This document shows positions 1 through 12,860 of a DNA stretch of 64,000 bases, piece after piece (within the stretch, counting starts at the first letter, position 1; every line of letters begins with the position of its first letter). The position numbers and the translations under genes were made by a program. Origin of the DNA: Hemicentrotus pulcherrimus. Lineage: Eukaryota; Echinodermata; Echinoidea; Camarodonta; Strongylocentrotidae. Below the pieces are notes generated by a model, which made no database searches, had not been told where the DNA came from, and was given only the letters and a program-made list of their open reading frames with translations. The stretch spans positions 670,458 to 734,457 of the forward strand of contig BEXV01000037.1 in NCBI GenBank assembly GCA_003118195.1, in the 5' to 3' direction.

Positions 1-2057
1 AGTTGGTTACAAAGCTTAATACCCTCTTAGGTAGATTGTACATTATGGATTTCCATGTGAGATTTTCATCTTCCAGAGTCAGTAGTTTCACAAACTGGCC
101 TTGGCAAAGCAATGGTTCAACGGACCTTACCCAGTACGTTGATGCATCATCTTCTAACACGTTTGAGAAATGATAGGTGTATATGTATAGTTAATTGCAG
201 GTTAGGGTTCATGCTTATTGTTAAAATGAGACTGGACAAAAATTCAAGTGAAACACACTCAGTGCAAGTTTTCTTTCTTCATGTGTATGGATGTATAGCC
301 TTGTTCTGACACAGCAAAGGCAAAGGTCAAAATAGTTTCCTAAAGTCAAATTTCTGGGACAAATTGAACCAGAAAATAAAAGTACAGAGAAAGACAAAAA
401 GCTTATTGGGTTGAAGGCCGGAGCTTGTAACAAGAGCCCTCGCTTGACCTAAACCGTAGATCAAAGTAGACCTATCAGTTTAAAAGAGCAATCAATTGTA
501 GTGAAAGCATATTGAGTTAATGACCATGTAATTGCCAGTTGATGATCAAATTACTGACCAATACTTGTTGAATATTTAAGGGTGTATATAGCGCAGTTTG
601 AATATAATTTTTACAAAAACACAACACATGACACAAACTAATTTTTTCACAAAAATATAGATACATGGTTATGTTACGTGTTGTTATTGTTGTTATTGGG
701 TAGTAAATGATTTATTTCAGTCTGAAATTTCAGTGAGAAATGAAAACACAGGGTTTAATCAAAATCACAGTTTGATTACACGTTGATGTTACAGGTCTGA
801 ATTTGGGTCAAGTATTTCTTATGTGAAAAAGATTTACCATTGGTGGCATTGATCTGCATAACTATTCAAAGTTCAGGTGTTCAGTTGATTACTCTCAATG
901 ACAATCTAAGGTGTTAATCATGGATTTGCTATTATATGGTCTCCAATTTTTTTTTTAAAAGCTGCTTAACAGCATAAAATTTTGTTTTGTACCTTCCAAA
1001 TTCTCTCAAGTAGTTCATGGCCATGATTTTCACACTCCTGCCTGTCTTTGAGCTGTAAAAGTATGCAGTCAGTCAGTTAAACAAAGAGAATGTTAAAGGA
1101 AGCTACAAAGACATATCTTTTGAATTATTTCTTTTGTTGTGGTATTCGTTTTCATGCTACATGATTGTGGTTTTGCTAGTGACTTAACTTCCCCATTGCT
1201 ACCTTTTGGGTTCAAATGTACTATCTTCTTCTGACATGCAAGCAGTAAAGGCCATATTTTATTAGTTGTTCTGATGAATTTCACATTGGAAGAAAAAAAG
1301 TTATAAAATCAACAAAAAAAAGTAGCAATAAAGTTGCATAACCATATTCAGCTGCATTTGCTTTCCAAAATAAAAATAAGCACAAAAACTAGCTAGATTG
1401 GAGCTAGCTATTTAAATTGAATTGTAACTGTAGTAGATTGCTACACATTTTTACAAACATATCTGTCTAAGGGAAGGGAATAACAACAACTCTCAGTGAT
1501 TGCAAGCAATTTTACAATTTTTAGGTTTTTTGAAACTGGCAGCTTATAATTTCAAGGTTGAACCACACAAACATTTTCACTAGTGTTGATGTGATTATCT
1601 GAATTAAGCAGAAATGAAAACAGAATTACTCTAAATGAAGGTAATCTGTAAATTACTTGCAATATCACCAATTTTTTTAAAGAAACCATCCGCTGGCTTA
1701 ACCCCAGAATTAGTTGTAATCTGATTTTTTAAAATACTTCACTTATTGTCTGCCATGGTATTTGCTGTAAAAGCAGTTGACAGGAATCTGGCCATTCCTA
1801 ACAACTTTATAGTGTAAGATTTATTTCTGATTGTTCATGTCAATAGAATTATGACTGATTATAAATCCCCTTGGAATGCTCTTAAACTCTAAAATATAGG
1901 GTAGAAAAAGGTTCTCTGAGATTTTTGTTTTGGTGGGAATTAATTCTGGCGGTTTTATGCCAGGTTGAGTTGAAGTAATGGATGGCTTTTCCTTTTGAAG
2001 TTCAGGCAATGGACAAAGGAGAATTCTTTCTTGTGGTTCCATGCTGAGGTGGCCCAA

Positions 2058-2564
2058 TAGGCCCATCTTCACTATCTCGAGATTGCCAACTATCCAGCTA
2101 TTTTGAACTATCCCGATCGCAAACTATCCAGCTATTTGCGTCTTCATTAGACCGAAGTGACAAATTAGCTGGATAGTTGGTCGGGATAATATCCCAAGAT
2201 ATCTCGGTCTAGTTTGCAAAATATCCTTCTATTTCCCAACTAGCGGGATAGTTCGCGACCGTCTTCATTAGACCGAAGTACGGAGTGAATTATCCCGATC
2301 CCATCATGCACAACGATTTCCGGTTCGCACATACGAGCTATACCGCTCAGCGCGCTAGTACAACCACTGACCTCGAGCCTGCCTCGAGTAAACACGGAAA
2401 ACCGCAAACTAGACCGAGATATCTTGGGATATTATCCCGACCAACTATCCAGCTAATTTGCTACTTCGGTCTAATGAAGACGCAAATAGCTGGATAGCTT
2501 TCGATCGGGATAGTTCAAAATAGCTGGATATTTGGCAATCTCGAGATAGTGCAGACACGCCTTA
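2058..2564. mobile_element. MITE/foldback element, family A copy 1 (about 160-bp TIRs)
   Basis: Arms at about 2058-2217 and 2402-2564 are inverted copies of each other and nearly identical over about 160 bp, around a unique centre of about 185 bp. The ends read TAGGCCCATCTTCACTATCT and, inverted, TAAGGCGTGTCTGCACTATCT, compatible with a TA target-site duplication. Each arm holds repeated modules of the type CTTCATTAGACCGAAG and ATTAGCTGGATAGTTGG, and one extra module lies in the centre near 2262-2281. No transposase frame is present. Copies 2 and 3 lie at 12045-12337 and 45701-45982. The near-identity of the arms suggests a young copy or gene conversion. A TA target fits Tc1/mariner-type mobilisation, but the superfamily is not proven. 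Confidence 0.8.
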
Positions 2565-3249
2565 TGTGATGACTTCTCTTGAATAAAAGAGTTTGTTTTT
2601 TCTAGAATAAAAACTTTTTTGTAGAAGAAGAAATGCAGTGTCATGAAAGATCTTGGGTATGTTATGGTCTTGAATGGGTCTATAGTGAAGTAGAGTTCCA
2701 CCCACCAGACCTCTATTCACCAAGCACCCATTTGGGGTCTCGTTTATCTCGATGACTCATGGCCTACACAAACATGTATGAATGGAATACACTGTGTTTA
2801 TGTTTACAGTCTGTCAGACATTTATTCAAATGACAATCCCAAAATAGCTGAAACTGATTAGGAATTATGTCAATTTTTTGGGGGGTAAAAAGTGACAAAT
2901 GCACTTTGCCTTTCATTCTTGTTGGAAGAGTCATCAAGTCGCAAAAAAAAAAAGATTATTTAACTGGCCATAGCTTTTCTTTGTACTGAGATGAATAAAG
3001 GGAATGATGAGGATTAACATAAAAAAGAATAACCACTGCAACCACAGAAAATGTTCATTGTAATGAAAGAAGATTGATCACTTCTTTGAACAGTGAAAGA
3101 TACCATCCAAATGACACCCACTCCCCAGAAAAAAACATTGAAAAGTAGAAACGAGAAAAGTTTTGCGGTTTGAACAGAAGCATCGGTCCAAATCTCTCTC
3201 ATTGATGAAGAAGACTTTTGTTGTTATTGTATGTTTTCAAATATTATTT

Positions 3250-3322
3250 CATTGGGTTGAATTTAACCCAAGATCTTTGGTTTGACAGGCAAAAGTTTAC
3301 CGACTGAGCCAACTCGCCTCCT
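3250..3322 (-). repeat. tRNA-derived SINE relic (minus strand)
   Basis: Read on the minus strand, GAGTTGGCTCAGTCGGTAAA matches an RNA polymerase III A box (TGGCTCAGTCGG). About 40 bases later GGGTTAAATTCAACCC stands where a B box (GGTTCRANYCC) would be. The cloverleaf is not intact and the B box is degraded, so this is a decayed SINE head rather than a tRNA gene. Confidence 0.55.
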
Positions 3323-6300
3323 AAAACAAAATATCACTACCTTCTCAATGTTACCGTTATTGTGAGTGACCAACTAATCTTGGTAAGATGTTGAAGTAGA
3401 ATACATATAAAGCATGGCATTTTCTTGTATCCCAGTCTTGTTACACCCGACTTCTCTTAAGTAACTTCAGACTGCACTAGCTGGAGGAATATCATAACTA
3501 CCACTTATTTTTAAAGTAATTGTTGTACAAAATATGTAACTTATATATGATCATCTGATTTGGATAAACTTGTCTGTACTGGTAAATAGCAATTCACAAA
3601 TAATTATAAAAAAAAAAAATTAGAATGATTTAAAGAACTGTGAAGTTTAAACATTTACTGGAGAAATTTATGAATTTATTACAATTTTTTTCTCATAGAT
3701 TTTCAACTTGACCTACCATTGAATCTGTATTACATTTTAACAATTTCTCTTCTGTCTGAACTAGAATGATAAAAATGAAGTAAAAGTACAAAGATACTTC
3801 CCCACTTTCAGCTTTAAGCAACCAAACTTGCAACAATACCAACTTCTGTAAACCGTGACACCGGCTTTGAAAAAAAGGGGGAAAATGGGAAGTTTTGCTA
3901 AAGTCCCGCATGTTGACAGAGTCACATGTATGTTTGCTAAGGTCCCTTAAGTCAGTGTGGAACCAGTGTTCCGAGTGAAAGTGATACGCCTCCAAACAAT
4001 GGACCTAATCATTACCTCTTTTGGTTCCGTCAAGTGCCTCCCTGACATGCAATCTCTTCCATACTCCGAGGCGAATAAAATCGGATTGTTTAGTGTGCAC
4101 TCCATCATTAATTCTTGTTCTCCTCTAATAAACTTATGCTCAAATCTATTAGACTTCAAATTACATCTTTATGGGAAAGTTGTTTTCTTGTCTGGGGAAG
4201 TTTATAAGCCCGAAAGTGCAAGATGTGTCAAGACTAAAAAAGGTTCCACATGTCGATTAGGATTAAGAGGAAAGTGTACTGCCACGTCCAAGTTTGGGTT
4301 GCTTGTATAATCTGTCTTAGAATCTGTGGGTTACTTTTAAGAAATTGGCCCATGGTATAATTTGTGTTTCCTTCACAACCCAATTTTATATATGTCACTT
4401 GACTTGATTGAAGGTAAATGATTGAAACAAAACTCCTATGTGACTTTAAAAAGCTATGTGTGTGTGGTCTGATATATTTTTGGGTCAATTTTTATGAAAA
4501 ATTCCCATTGATTTGATTACCAGGGTAGACCGAAATATGATTTCAAAAAGGTAATATTAATAAAGCCAAAGATTTCCCCACTTTTTCAATTAGCGATGGC
4601 GTGAGTCACATCACGTTCTACTGTGGAGAGAGACCTTGCATCAGAACTGTGTTTAGCTGGGAGGTACATGCATACCCCTTTAAAGTTAATCGCAGTAACA
4701 TTGTATCTGTCCTTATAGTATCTTTCAAATTGGCCCCATTATGTCGTCTTGAAATTAGGCCTACTTGAAATGAGATTATTTGCTTTCTTGCTCAAGGTGA
4801 TGGAATTTGTGTAGATAACTCAAATTTGTTTGTTGTAAGGCCAAAGCAATAAATGCTTGCATTTTAATCCGCACTAATATAAATTTATTTTGAATGATTT
4901 TGAGAATGCTTTCAAGGTAGATCAAATCGTCTCATATGGTCCAGATTAATTCTACTTAATATAGTCATTTACATTACCCTTGTATATTTAATTTGCATTT
5001 CTTTTGTATTTAATTTAGTTCAACTTGTCATTAGTTCTTGTGCAGTGAGTTCATCTTTCCATGACCATTGTCTTTTACATTAATCTAACGAAGAAGCTTC
5101 GAAAGTCTTTAAGAGCATCAGATCTCTCCAAGGGTGTGTCCTGGCACCCGGCCATGCACTCTACCTCAGCCCCCACCCAACCATCAATAAGATGGTGGTG
5201 GGATGGATACCAGTCTCCAGCTTGCTACTGTACCATCCTAATGAATCAGTGCAGTCATAACATGCCCCCATGTTGACCCCATAATGGTTTCTGGTCTGGG
5301 CTGCAGATATCTTACCCATGATGATTTTGGCACCGTGCCCTGCCCTGTCTGCCAACCTACCAACCAACTCAAGTCTTCCAGTGCCAGCTTATCCCAAGAT
5401 GCTAGACAAGTATGCCCCCTGGTCGCATCTTACTAGTCCATTGAAATTGAAATCTTTATCCCTCCTTAGGATGTTGGTAGAACTTCATCCACCATGTGAT
5501 GGAATTTTAGACCTGAGCAGAATTTTGCTTCTTTTTCATGATCATCGTTATGTTGTAATTTTGATAAAGGAAGCATGAAAAGGATTCCTATTCAGTGTAT
5601 CATACCCTCAATCAAATGATGAAAATTAATACTAGAGCTTACGATTTCAGTCATTTGCAAACAGCAATGTGTCATCAGTGATCAAAGTTCGTTGGTTTCT
5701 GAATTAAACTGTATTCAATAGCATATTGTTATTTCTCAAGGTGAAATAAATGTTTAAATGGAGTTGAAAAGTAATCAGACTTGAATTATACCCATCAGAC
5801 CATGAGCTATAAGTGAATAATGAAAGAAATGAAAATATTGAACAAGATTGTCATGACCTACTTTCTTAGAATTTTTACTGACAAGATGAAAACTAAAAGA
5901 AGGAAAGATGACCCATTTTTCATTGAAATAGGATAAGTTTGAGTTACATGAAGCAGTGTAGCCATCTATGTCTCTCGTGACGAAGGAAGGTAGTGACGCC
6001 TCTACAATGGCTGGAATCCTGACTATGTCATCTATGTACTCGCACCGCTCCTACATGTCACTATCATTCTCAACATCGGCTTGATTCCTGCGTCACACCC
6101 CCCTCTCATGTCCCGACATCACTTTATCTGGGCCTTAATGGACCTGACTGGGCTGGTAGAGCCATCAGACAAGACCAGTCAATTAACAAATGTACATCAT
6201 CATGTCAAGCTGGGGGGAATGAATACATGTGTAGCTATGTTTATCAAAGAAAGGGCTGTGGAAGACGCCACTCTGTTGCTGTGTTTCAATCAGTTACATT

Positions 6301-6441
6301 CAGTCTAAATTTTGAGTCATTAGGGCAGTACTGTGTATTGGAAAAGGGTTTGCAAAGGAATAAATACCCTATATTGATTAAAACCTCAGGGGAAGGACTT
6401 GGGAAGTCCACCCTGATATAATCTTTGTTTTAATCAAAGCA

Positions 6442-6696
6442 GAAAAATGAGAGAAATAAATAAGTGAAAGTTTGAGGAATATCTGATCAGAAATAGGAAA
6501 GTTATGATTTTGAAGTTATGATTTTTAAGTTGTAATCAGTAACACCCATTGGTCTGTACAGAAAAAAGTATGAACTTTAGTTTTTGTAGTAATTGGTTTA
6601 CATGATTTTTATTGATCGCAACTTCAATATATATAACTTTCTTATTTTTGATCGGTTCTGGCTCAAACTTTCACTGACACGTTTCTCTCATTTTTT
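6442..6696. repeat. Foldback element with about 85-bp diverged arms
   Basis: The arm beginning AAAAATGAGAGAAATAAATA near 6442 recurs inverted, ending near 6696, with GTGAAAGTTTGAG and GAAAGTTAT blocks in the same order and spacing. The centre includes GTAATCAGTAACACCCATTGG. A single related half-arm lies near 44190-44260. There is no coding capacity; it resembles a nonautonomous DNA-transposon derivative. Confidence 0.6.
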
Positions 6697-9600
6697 CTAC
6701 TTCTGTTAAAAGCAACTTAATACCAGAGTGGGCTATTAAAGTAAAACAGACACAGAACAAATAAAAACAAACTGAAAACAAATTGGTTGCCTGTCTATAA
6801 GTTTGGAGTGTTATGATTTCATTTAAGCCAATGCCCTCTCCTCTAATTTCCCATTTCCAAAGTAGACACCAGAGAATCACACAACAAAGTGATCTCATTG
6901 AATAGAAAGATGTTGTTCAAGGATTTATTGTATTTTGTTCTACTGATTAGATAGAGTATCATAATTATTAGAGCATCAATACTTTAGGAGCCTGTCTTAA
7001 GTAATGGAATTACAGATCATCCAACAACTGTCTATGTTCATTTATAATCTCACAATTGAGATCCATCCTAAATCCATGTCTGCAACATGTCTGATTCAGA
7101 GTCAGTTTGAGTGAATCATGGATGAGATCGACGCACACTGTGGTTAATGTTCTATTGTCCTACATCACGCACATCTGATTATTTTGTCAGTGAGCTGCCC
7201 TCTGTACGCCTATGTGAGGACAGAGAACATTGGTGTGGTCATGTTTTATCTTGGGTGATGGATGATCATTCCGTGCAGAACCTAGATCTGGCCTTCATTT
7301 GTTTCAGATGAAAGATAATTAAGACTTTCCGTGTTTACTCTGAAATGTGATACATTCATTGTTCTATAATTGAGTTAGGAAGGTCATCTATGTGTAACTG
7401 AAAGTATTCATTACGGAAAAGTTCACTAACAAAGAAAATCTCTTTACGTATCTTTTTTTCAAATTGTGGATCCTTTTTGTCTAATAATACTTGTTTTCTC
7501 AATTTTGAAGGCCTAAAGTCTGAGCTTGTTTACTCAGAATCTAAATCTGATTAATTTTCAATATGTTTGTTTGTATACCTAGGTGATGATAATCAATATT
7601 ACCTTTGTGTTATAATTTGTAAAGTTTGATTGCTAAATGTCTCCTTCATTGAAGGCTAATTGGTTGTAATTCGCTCCGAGGTTTGCTGACCACTTTAAGA
7701 ATGCTCAGTGTCATCCTTTGTAACTGCTCCACCTCGTTATTTGTATTTCCGTCTAAATATTTGCAAACTTGTAACAGTTTAGTCCCTAAAGAATTATTAT
7801 TATATAGAAATCATTTGATAGCATACAGCAGTACAGCAAAAACTTAAATCGGCCTTTTGGGATAGATTGCGACCCTTTCGAGAGGTTTCATACGGTTTCT
7901 ATGTTCTTACTCAAGCTTCCTTTGAGCGCAAGTGTAAAGGTGTCAGATATCAATCCGGAGCTTTGGGCATTGACACATACAGTGTACTGACCCTGATCTG
8001 GTCTGGATTCGGGAAGAGGGTAATTTTAGGCTTACAATCTTATCCCTTTCTTTGATGTTTGACAAAGATGCTCAATATTAACTGGTCTGTCCTGATTTGG
8101 TCCTGAAGGTTTTGAGGCTCGTTATGATGCTAGTAACCTCAGCCACAATGCCAAGCTCTACCATGAGTGGTTATTGCAGTGATGGTACCATTATCAGGTA
8201 TTTTGAAGAGATGGTTCAGTTATGGTTTAAAAAAAACAAAATCTTATTCTTTGTTCGACACTTTTGAAGAATATGATAGTAAAAATATACCCTGGAAAGT
8301 ATTGTTCCTCAAATGCCCTCATAATCAAAATATGGCATAAAAAATCTGAACAATTCGGACCGATCATTCATGCTACATGTCTGTGTAGCCCCATATACCA
8401 ATTTCTATGTAAATTCGCCCTAGACTTTCAGCAAGACTCGTTCCAAAACCTTTGTTTTGCATAATCAATCTTTTCCAATTACTTCCTGACAGATTCCTTC
8501 ACGATGTAATTGCACAACCAGTACTCAACTTTATCAATAAGAAAACACAGTTTGACCATCCGCAGGTCCAAGTCATCACGTATAACCTTGTATAACTTGA
8601 ACACTAAATTAAGCATTGCCTTGTGGTGATAGAGAGAAAATTATGACTTCTCAGTTATCTGATTTCTTAATTGATAGTCTGTCTAAATTTGTTTACTATT
8701 TTTATTGATGGAAGTGTTGTAGATATTTCCACAAGGCAAGGCAAAAGCAATCATTAATTCAACCCTAAATGATAGATTCATTATCTTTGAATCAGGTGTG
8801 TTTATTCTTTAAAAATTTTCAATTTCGAAGTTGGTAAAGTGATATATTAATGGAAGCCAGAATGTGCTTTCTTGTGCAATGCAGTTCACCTCATTTATCT
8901 TAAAATGTCAATGCCAACTTATTGCTCTGCTCTTGTGTTTACTTGATTGATGCTTAAAGGACAATTTAGGTTTATGGGGAGATGAAATAGATTAAATTCA
9001 TCCAGGCAAAATGATCAAAAAGAATGAAAAAAGACAGGAAAAGAAAGAAAGAAAAAAAAAATGAATGCAGAGTGACATGTTCTTTACAAATATTGGTTGA
9101 TAATCAATGCCAGTCACATTTCTTTGCCTTTGCCAAACAGATTTAGTATACACAGAAATGAAAAGCAAACTTCGCTTTGTGAAACAATTTATGATTATTA
9201 TATTTTCTTTTTCCAGAAACCATCCAGTAGGCCTATGCATTTAAAGCATGCATTTTAGATTTAAACATAACTCAATCGCCTTTCACTCTCAAGGTCAAAT
9301 ATTTAAACCTATACCTCCAACTCCAGAGAGCTCATCGTATTTCAGCAGCTGATCTTACCTTAAGTACAGACGAGTAGCATCAGTTCTTGCATGAGGTCTA
9401 TAGACAGGGGTTCTACTTCATGATGTTGTGTGGACAGATATGTAAATGTAAATGGCTAAATTTAGGAAAAGATCTTCATTATTTGTTGTAGGCCTACATC
9501 TTCAGGGGTGTTGCTAGAACATTGTAGAAGGTATGGGGGAGGGGATGCAAGTTTTTCAACTCCATGCCCCCTCCCCCTGGCTTCTTCTCATTACCTACAT

Positions 9601-10542
9601 GCAGGTCTGGTGAACGAGATTGAGAGCACTTGAAATTTTGTGCTGATATCATGACAGTGACATGGAGGACCTACACGTCTGGTGAAAGTTGAAAGACGAA
9701 AGGAAGTTTAGCCATGGCTGAAGGCTTTGCAGAGCTGGGATCCTTTTGACTACCCATACTTGGTCTCTTGCATCTTTCTCTTAGAAATTAGAATCTTCCC
9801 AGGGTTGTACATATCAACTTGTTCATCATTTGAATATGACTATAGGAAATATACCATACTAATTTATTCTTGCCTAAAGTGTAAATTCCTATCAAATTGA
9901 CATATAGATATGATAGAGTTGTTGTTTTCAAGCGTAATGTACATCCAGTTCAGCCCTGGGAGATTTATCTGACTGTGAGACAAACTTATCAGTTACAAAT
10001 CTTGGTAATTGTATTCTCTAGAAAATTTGATCTTCGATTGCTGTAAAATTTGCGTTGTTCTGTGATAAAGGTCCTCTAAAAATGAGTAACAAGTTGAAAC
10101 ACAAAAATATGGAAGAATTTACCCTGTGATATTTGGCTGAGAATTATCCAGGCACTATGCAAACTGGCAGTCAGTCCAGGATGCTTTGCAAGGAGGAAGG
10201 GAGAGAGGGTATAGGAAGAGGCTTGTGGAGAGCGGAAAATTGGAGATGAAACTTTAAGGGTCACTTGCAGAAAGGAAGAAAATGAAAAACTTTGGGAGCT
10301 GCGAGATTAGGTTTCAGGAGACAGATTCAAATATTAGGTCATCCAACTCACGATGCACTTGTTCCATTTCTCTTAACATCTTACATCGTTAGAAGGGGCG
10401 AGTTGATGGGATGATATTGACTTTTAGGTGTGGTTTAGCCAACACGTGATCCCACAACTTTGTTGGGAGAAGGTTTTAAGAATTAATATTCAGAGAAGGA
10501 ATAGCATATACAGAAATGAGAGCGAAATCAATCAAGATAGTT

Positions 10543-10645
10543 GAGAGAAAGGGAGAGGGAAGGGGATAAAGAGAGAGAAAGAGAGAGAAGGAGAGAGAGA
10601 GAGAGCGAAAGAGGGAGAGAAATGAAGAAAGAAAGAAAGAAAGGG
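10543..10645. repeat. GA-rich microsatellite
   Basis: An imperfect (GA)n run with GGGA and GAAA interruptions, ending in (GAAA)n. It is purine-only for long stretches on the plus strand. Translations of this stretch in any frame are low-complexity artefacts. Confidence 0.9.
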
Positions 10646-11627
10646 ATATTGCATATAAGTTGGAAAAAAGTTGAAAAAATAAGGATGGACTTTTAACACA
10701 TTCCATAAAAGAAGCAATTGTGATATTTGTCATGATTTAGGGACTATAATCATTAGTGTCCAGGGAGTCATAAGATTAACTCTATTTTGGCATTAAGCTT
10801 AGTAATTTACATTTAATTGCTCATTGCTGCCAGAATTAGAGTTTAGAACATCGCATATACCGGTAACTACCTACAGGCAATGCTTTATACTTATCCATGT
10901 AAAGGCCTGTTATTGTAAAGTTGTAATATATCATTGCACAATTACCTCAACATTGAATAGGTGAGAGGGAGATAAAATTTAATTTATGTTTGGATGAAGT
11001 CATTCTTGAGCTCTGATATCATGTAACTGAGCACATTGAATTGGAATAAAATGGTGCAATCATGCTAAGGAAGTCAAACCAAATGGTGTTTTTCACTCAA
11101 TTAATTTCTAGACCTACGTGCATGCTCGAAGGGGAGATGATTTGTTTACAAGGTCTGTAAAATAGGTATATCAAAGAATCGTCCTGTGATTACTTCTCCG
11201 AATCTTATGTTAATCTGATGATGGCTTGACTCTATTGTCGCATTACTCCCATGGACATTAATTCCTTCTGGTATCCTGTTACTTTTCAGGTGTTAATTGA
11301 CGTTGGATTTCTAGTATCGTCTCTTACAACCCATTTCTTACATCAGCTTGCAATTGGGGCATCTCCGTAGGCCTACATGTAGGAATTGAGGCAGGACTAG
11401 ACAATTTATGAATCTGTTATGAGCTTTTAAGTGTGATAATATTCTTTCACAAAGCCTACAGCTCCACTCTAAGCAAGGGTGAACTATTGAAAATGCTCAT
11501 TCATTAAACATCATTCTCTTGTCAGTCCAGCACATGTGTTAATTTTTGGCAATCCCCAAATATAATGGGCATGAGGCTACAGTCACATAAATTTTCTTTT
11601 CTTTAGTTGTGGTTATTTTACCTGACC

Positions 11628-11818
11628 TCTAAGAAAGCATAAATGCTTGTAATCAACCAGAGGAGCGACAACTTTAGGTCCTTCCCGAGGGACCTGGTAA
11701 TGATGATTAATGCCTTACCAAAGGACACTAGCGCATTGACTTCGTTTCTAACCCGGGTCGCCGAATTACGAGACCACTGCTCTAAGAACTGAGCTATCGC
11801 GCTTAGTTTAAGTCCTAC
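11628..11818 (-). repeat. tRNA-derived SINE (minus strand), about 190 bp
   Basis: On the minus strand the head reads GCGCGATAGCTCAGTTCTTA, an A-box-like tRNA 5' end, then GCAGTGGTCTCGTAATTCGG and CCGGGTTAGAAAC in the B-box position. The body follows with AGTGTCCTTTGGTAAGGCAT, CCCTCGGGAAGGACCT and a tail ending near TTACAAGCATTTATGC. This tRNA head plus unrelated body is the usual SINE layout and resembles tRNA-derived SINEs known from sea urchins. The head is too diverged to fold as a functional tRNA. Confidence 0.75.
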
Positions 11819-12044
11819 CCTATATCCCAATTATAATTGTCATGTTTAGATAAGATGCTATGGTACGTTCAATGTTATGATGTATTGCATGCGTCAGGAA
11901 AGGCCGAATGTGTGAACCCAGCTTTTTCCTTCATAATATTTTGGAGGAAGTTCCTGGCACTTGTGAGTAGTACTTAGCCTGGAGCCTTTGAAACATAGGT
12001 AAAAGGATACCATAGATAGGAAGTGAGTTGGTAAGAAGAATCCA

Positions 12045-12337
12045 TAGACCTGCCTTCATCAGCTCGAGGTTGCCAGATAACCCACTATTTCAACTTTCCC
12101 GATCGCACATTAGCCAGTTAATTTGCGTCTTCATCAGCCCGCAGTTGCAATTAGCGGGATATTTGGTGAAGAAAATATCCTGAGAAATCTTGGTCTTGTT
12201 TCCAGAATGCGCCCGTCCGAGCTAGTTTGTGATGAGCGTATCGGTCTGGTAGACGCAATTTCGAGTTGCGGGATAATATCCCGAGCCTCAAAAAATAGCG
12301 GTTTATTTGGAAACTAGAGCTGATGAAGACGGGCCTA
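12045..12337. mobile_element. MITE family A copy 2
   Basis: The left end TAGACCTGCCTTCATCAGCT pairs with the right end, whose inverse reads TAGGCCCGTCTTCATCAGCT. Inside are the same modules as copies 1 and 3: GTCTTCATCAGCCCGCAGTT, AATTAGCGGGATAT and GGATAATATCCCGAG. It is shorter (about 290 bp) and its arms are more diverged than those of copy 1. Terminal TA on both sides is compatible with a TA target duplication. No transposase frame. Confidence 0.8.
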
Positions 12338-12639
12338 TTGATATCATTTTCCCCAGCCTGATTTAATTATCCAACCTCATTAGTCAGTTGGTGTCACTAT
12401 ATAGAACAGAGGTTGTTGGAGTCAGTCGCAATAGTTTATCAAATGTTTTCTTTTGATTTAAGTTCTGAAAGGATTAGGAAGTATTGTGCAGATAACTTAT
12501 AGAGAGAGGGGAAATTGATATGAATGTACAGAAGCAGAACCTTATAATTTTTTAATGACGATTCTGAAATTTCTGATTTTTTTTTTGTGCAATTTTTTTT
12601 TGCTACAGATTATCTGTTTTTAATTGTATTACTGATTTG

Positions 12640-12860
12640 AATGAATAAATGAATCATTCAATCAAATAAATATAGCAATAGGAAATTATTGATTGATTGA
12701 GCAATAACTTGACCAGCCAATCAGTTGGCCAATCAATCAATTAGTCATAGGCCAGATCAGCCAATCAATGTGATTGATCATCATCTATATTTCTCTTCAT
12801 TTTACTTACAAATTGAATATACTTGCCTATGTTTATATCAATCAATCAAATTTATTAAAT
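12640..12860. repeat. Degenerate AATCAATC/GATTGATT-rich tract
   Basis: ATCAATCAAT-type tetranucleotide blocks in both orientations recur across about 200 bases, including TTGATTGATTGAGC, CCAATCAATCAATTAG and TATCAATCAATCAAATT. This looks like a decayed simple repeat able to form local hairpins. Confidence 0.6.

Noticed and set aside
3957..4310. 117-codon plus-strand frame
   Set aside because: No recognisable family, no splice or promoter context, and no codon pattern resembling the ADAMTS exons.
5061..5578. Possible upstream ADAMTS exon in the GC-richer patch
   Set aside because: None of the frames carries propeptide or catalytic-domain hallmarks, and no acceptor/donor pair gives ADAMTS-like text.
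11745..11803. tRNA gene on the minus strand
   Set aside because: An A-box-like head is visible but the B box is degraded, no cloverleaf closes, and SINE body sequence follows. The same holds for 3250-3322.
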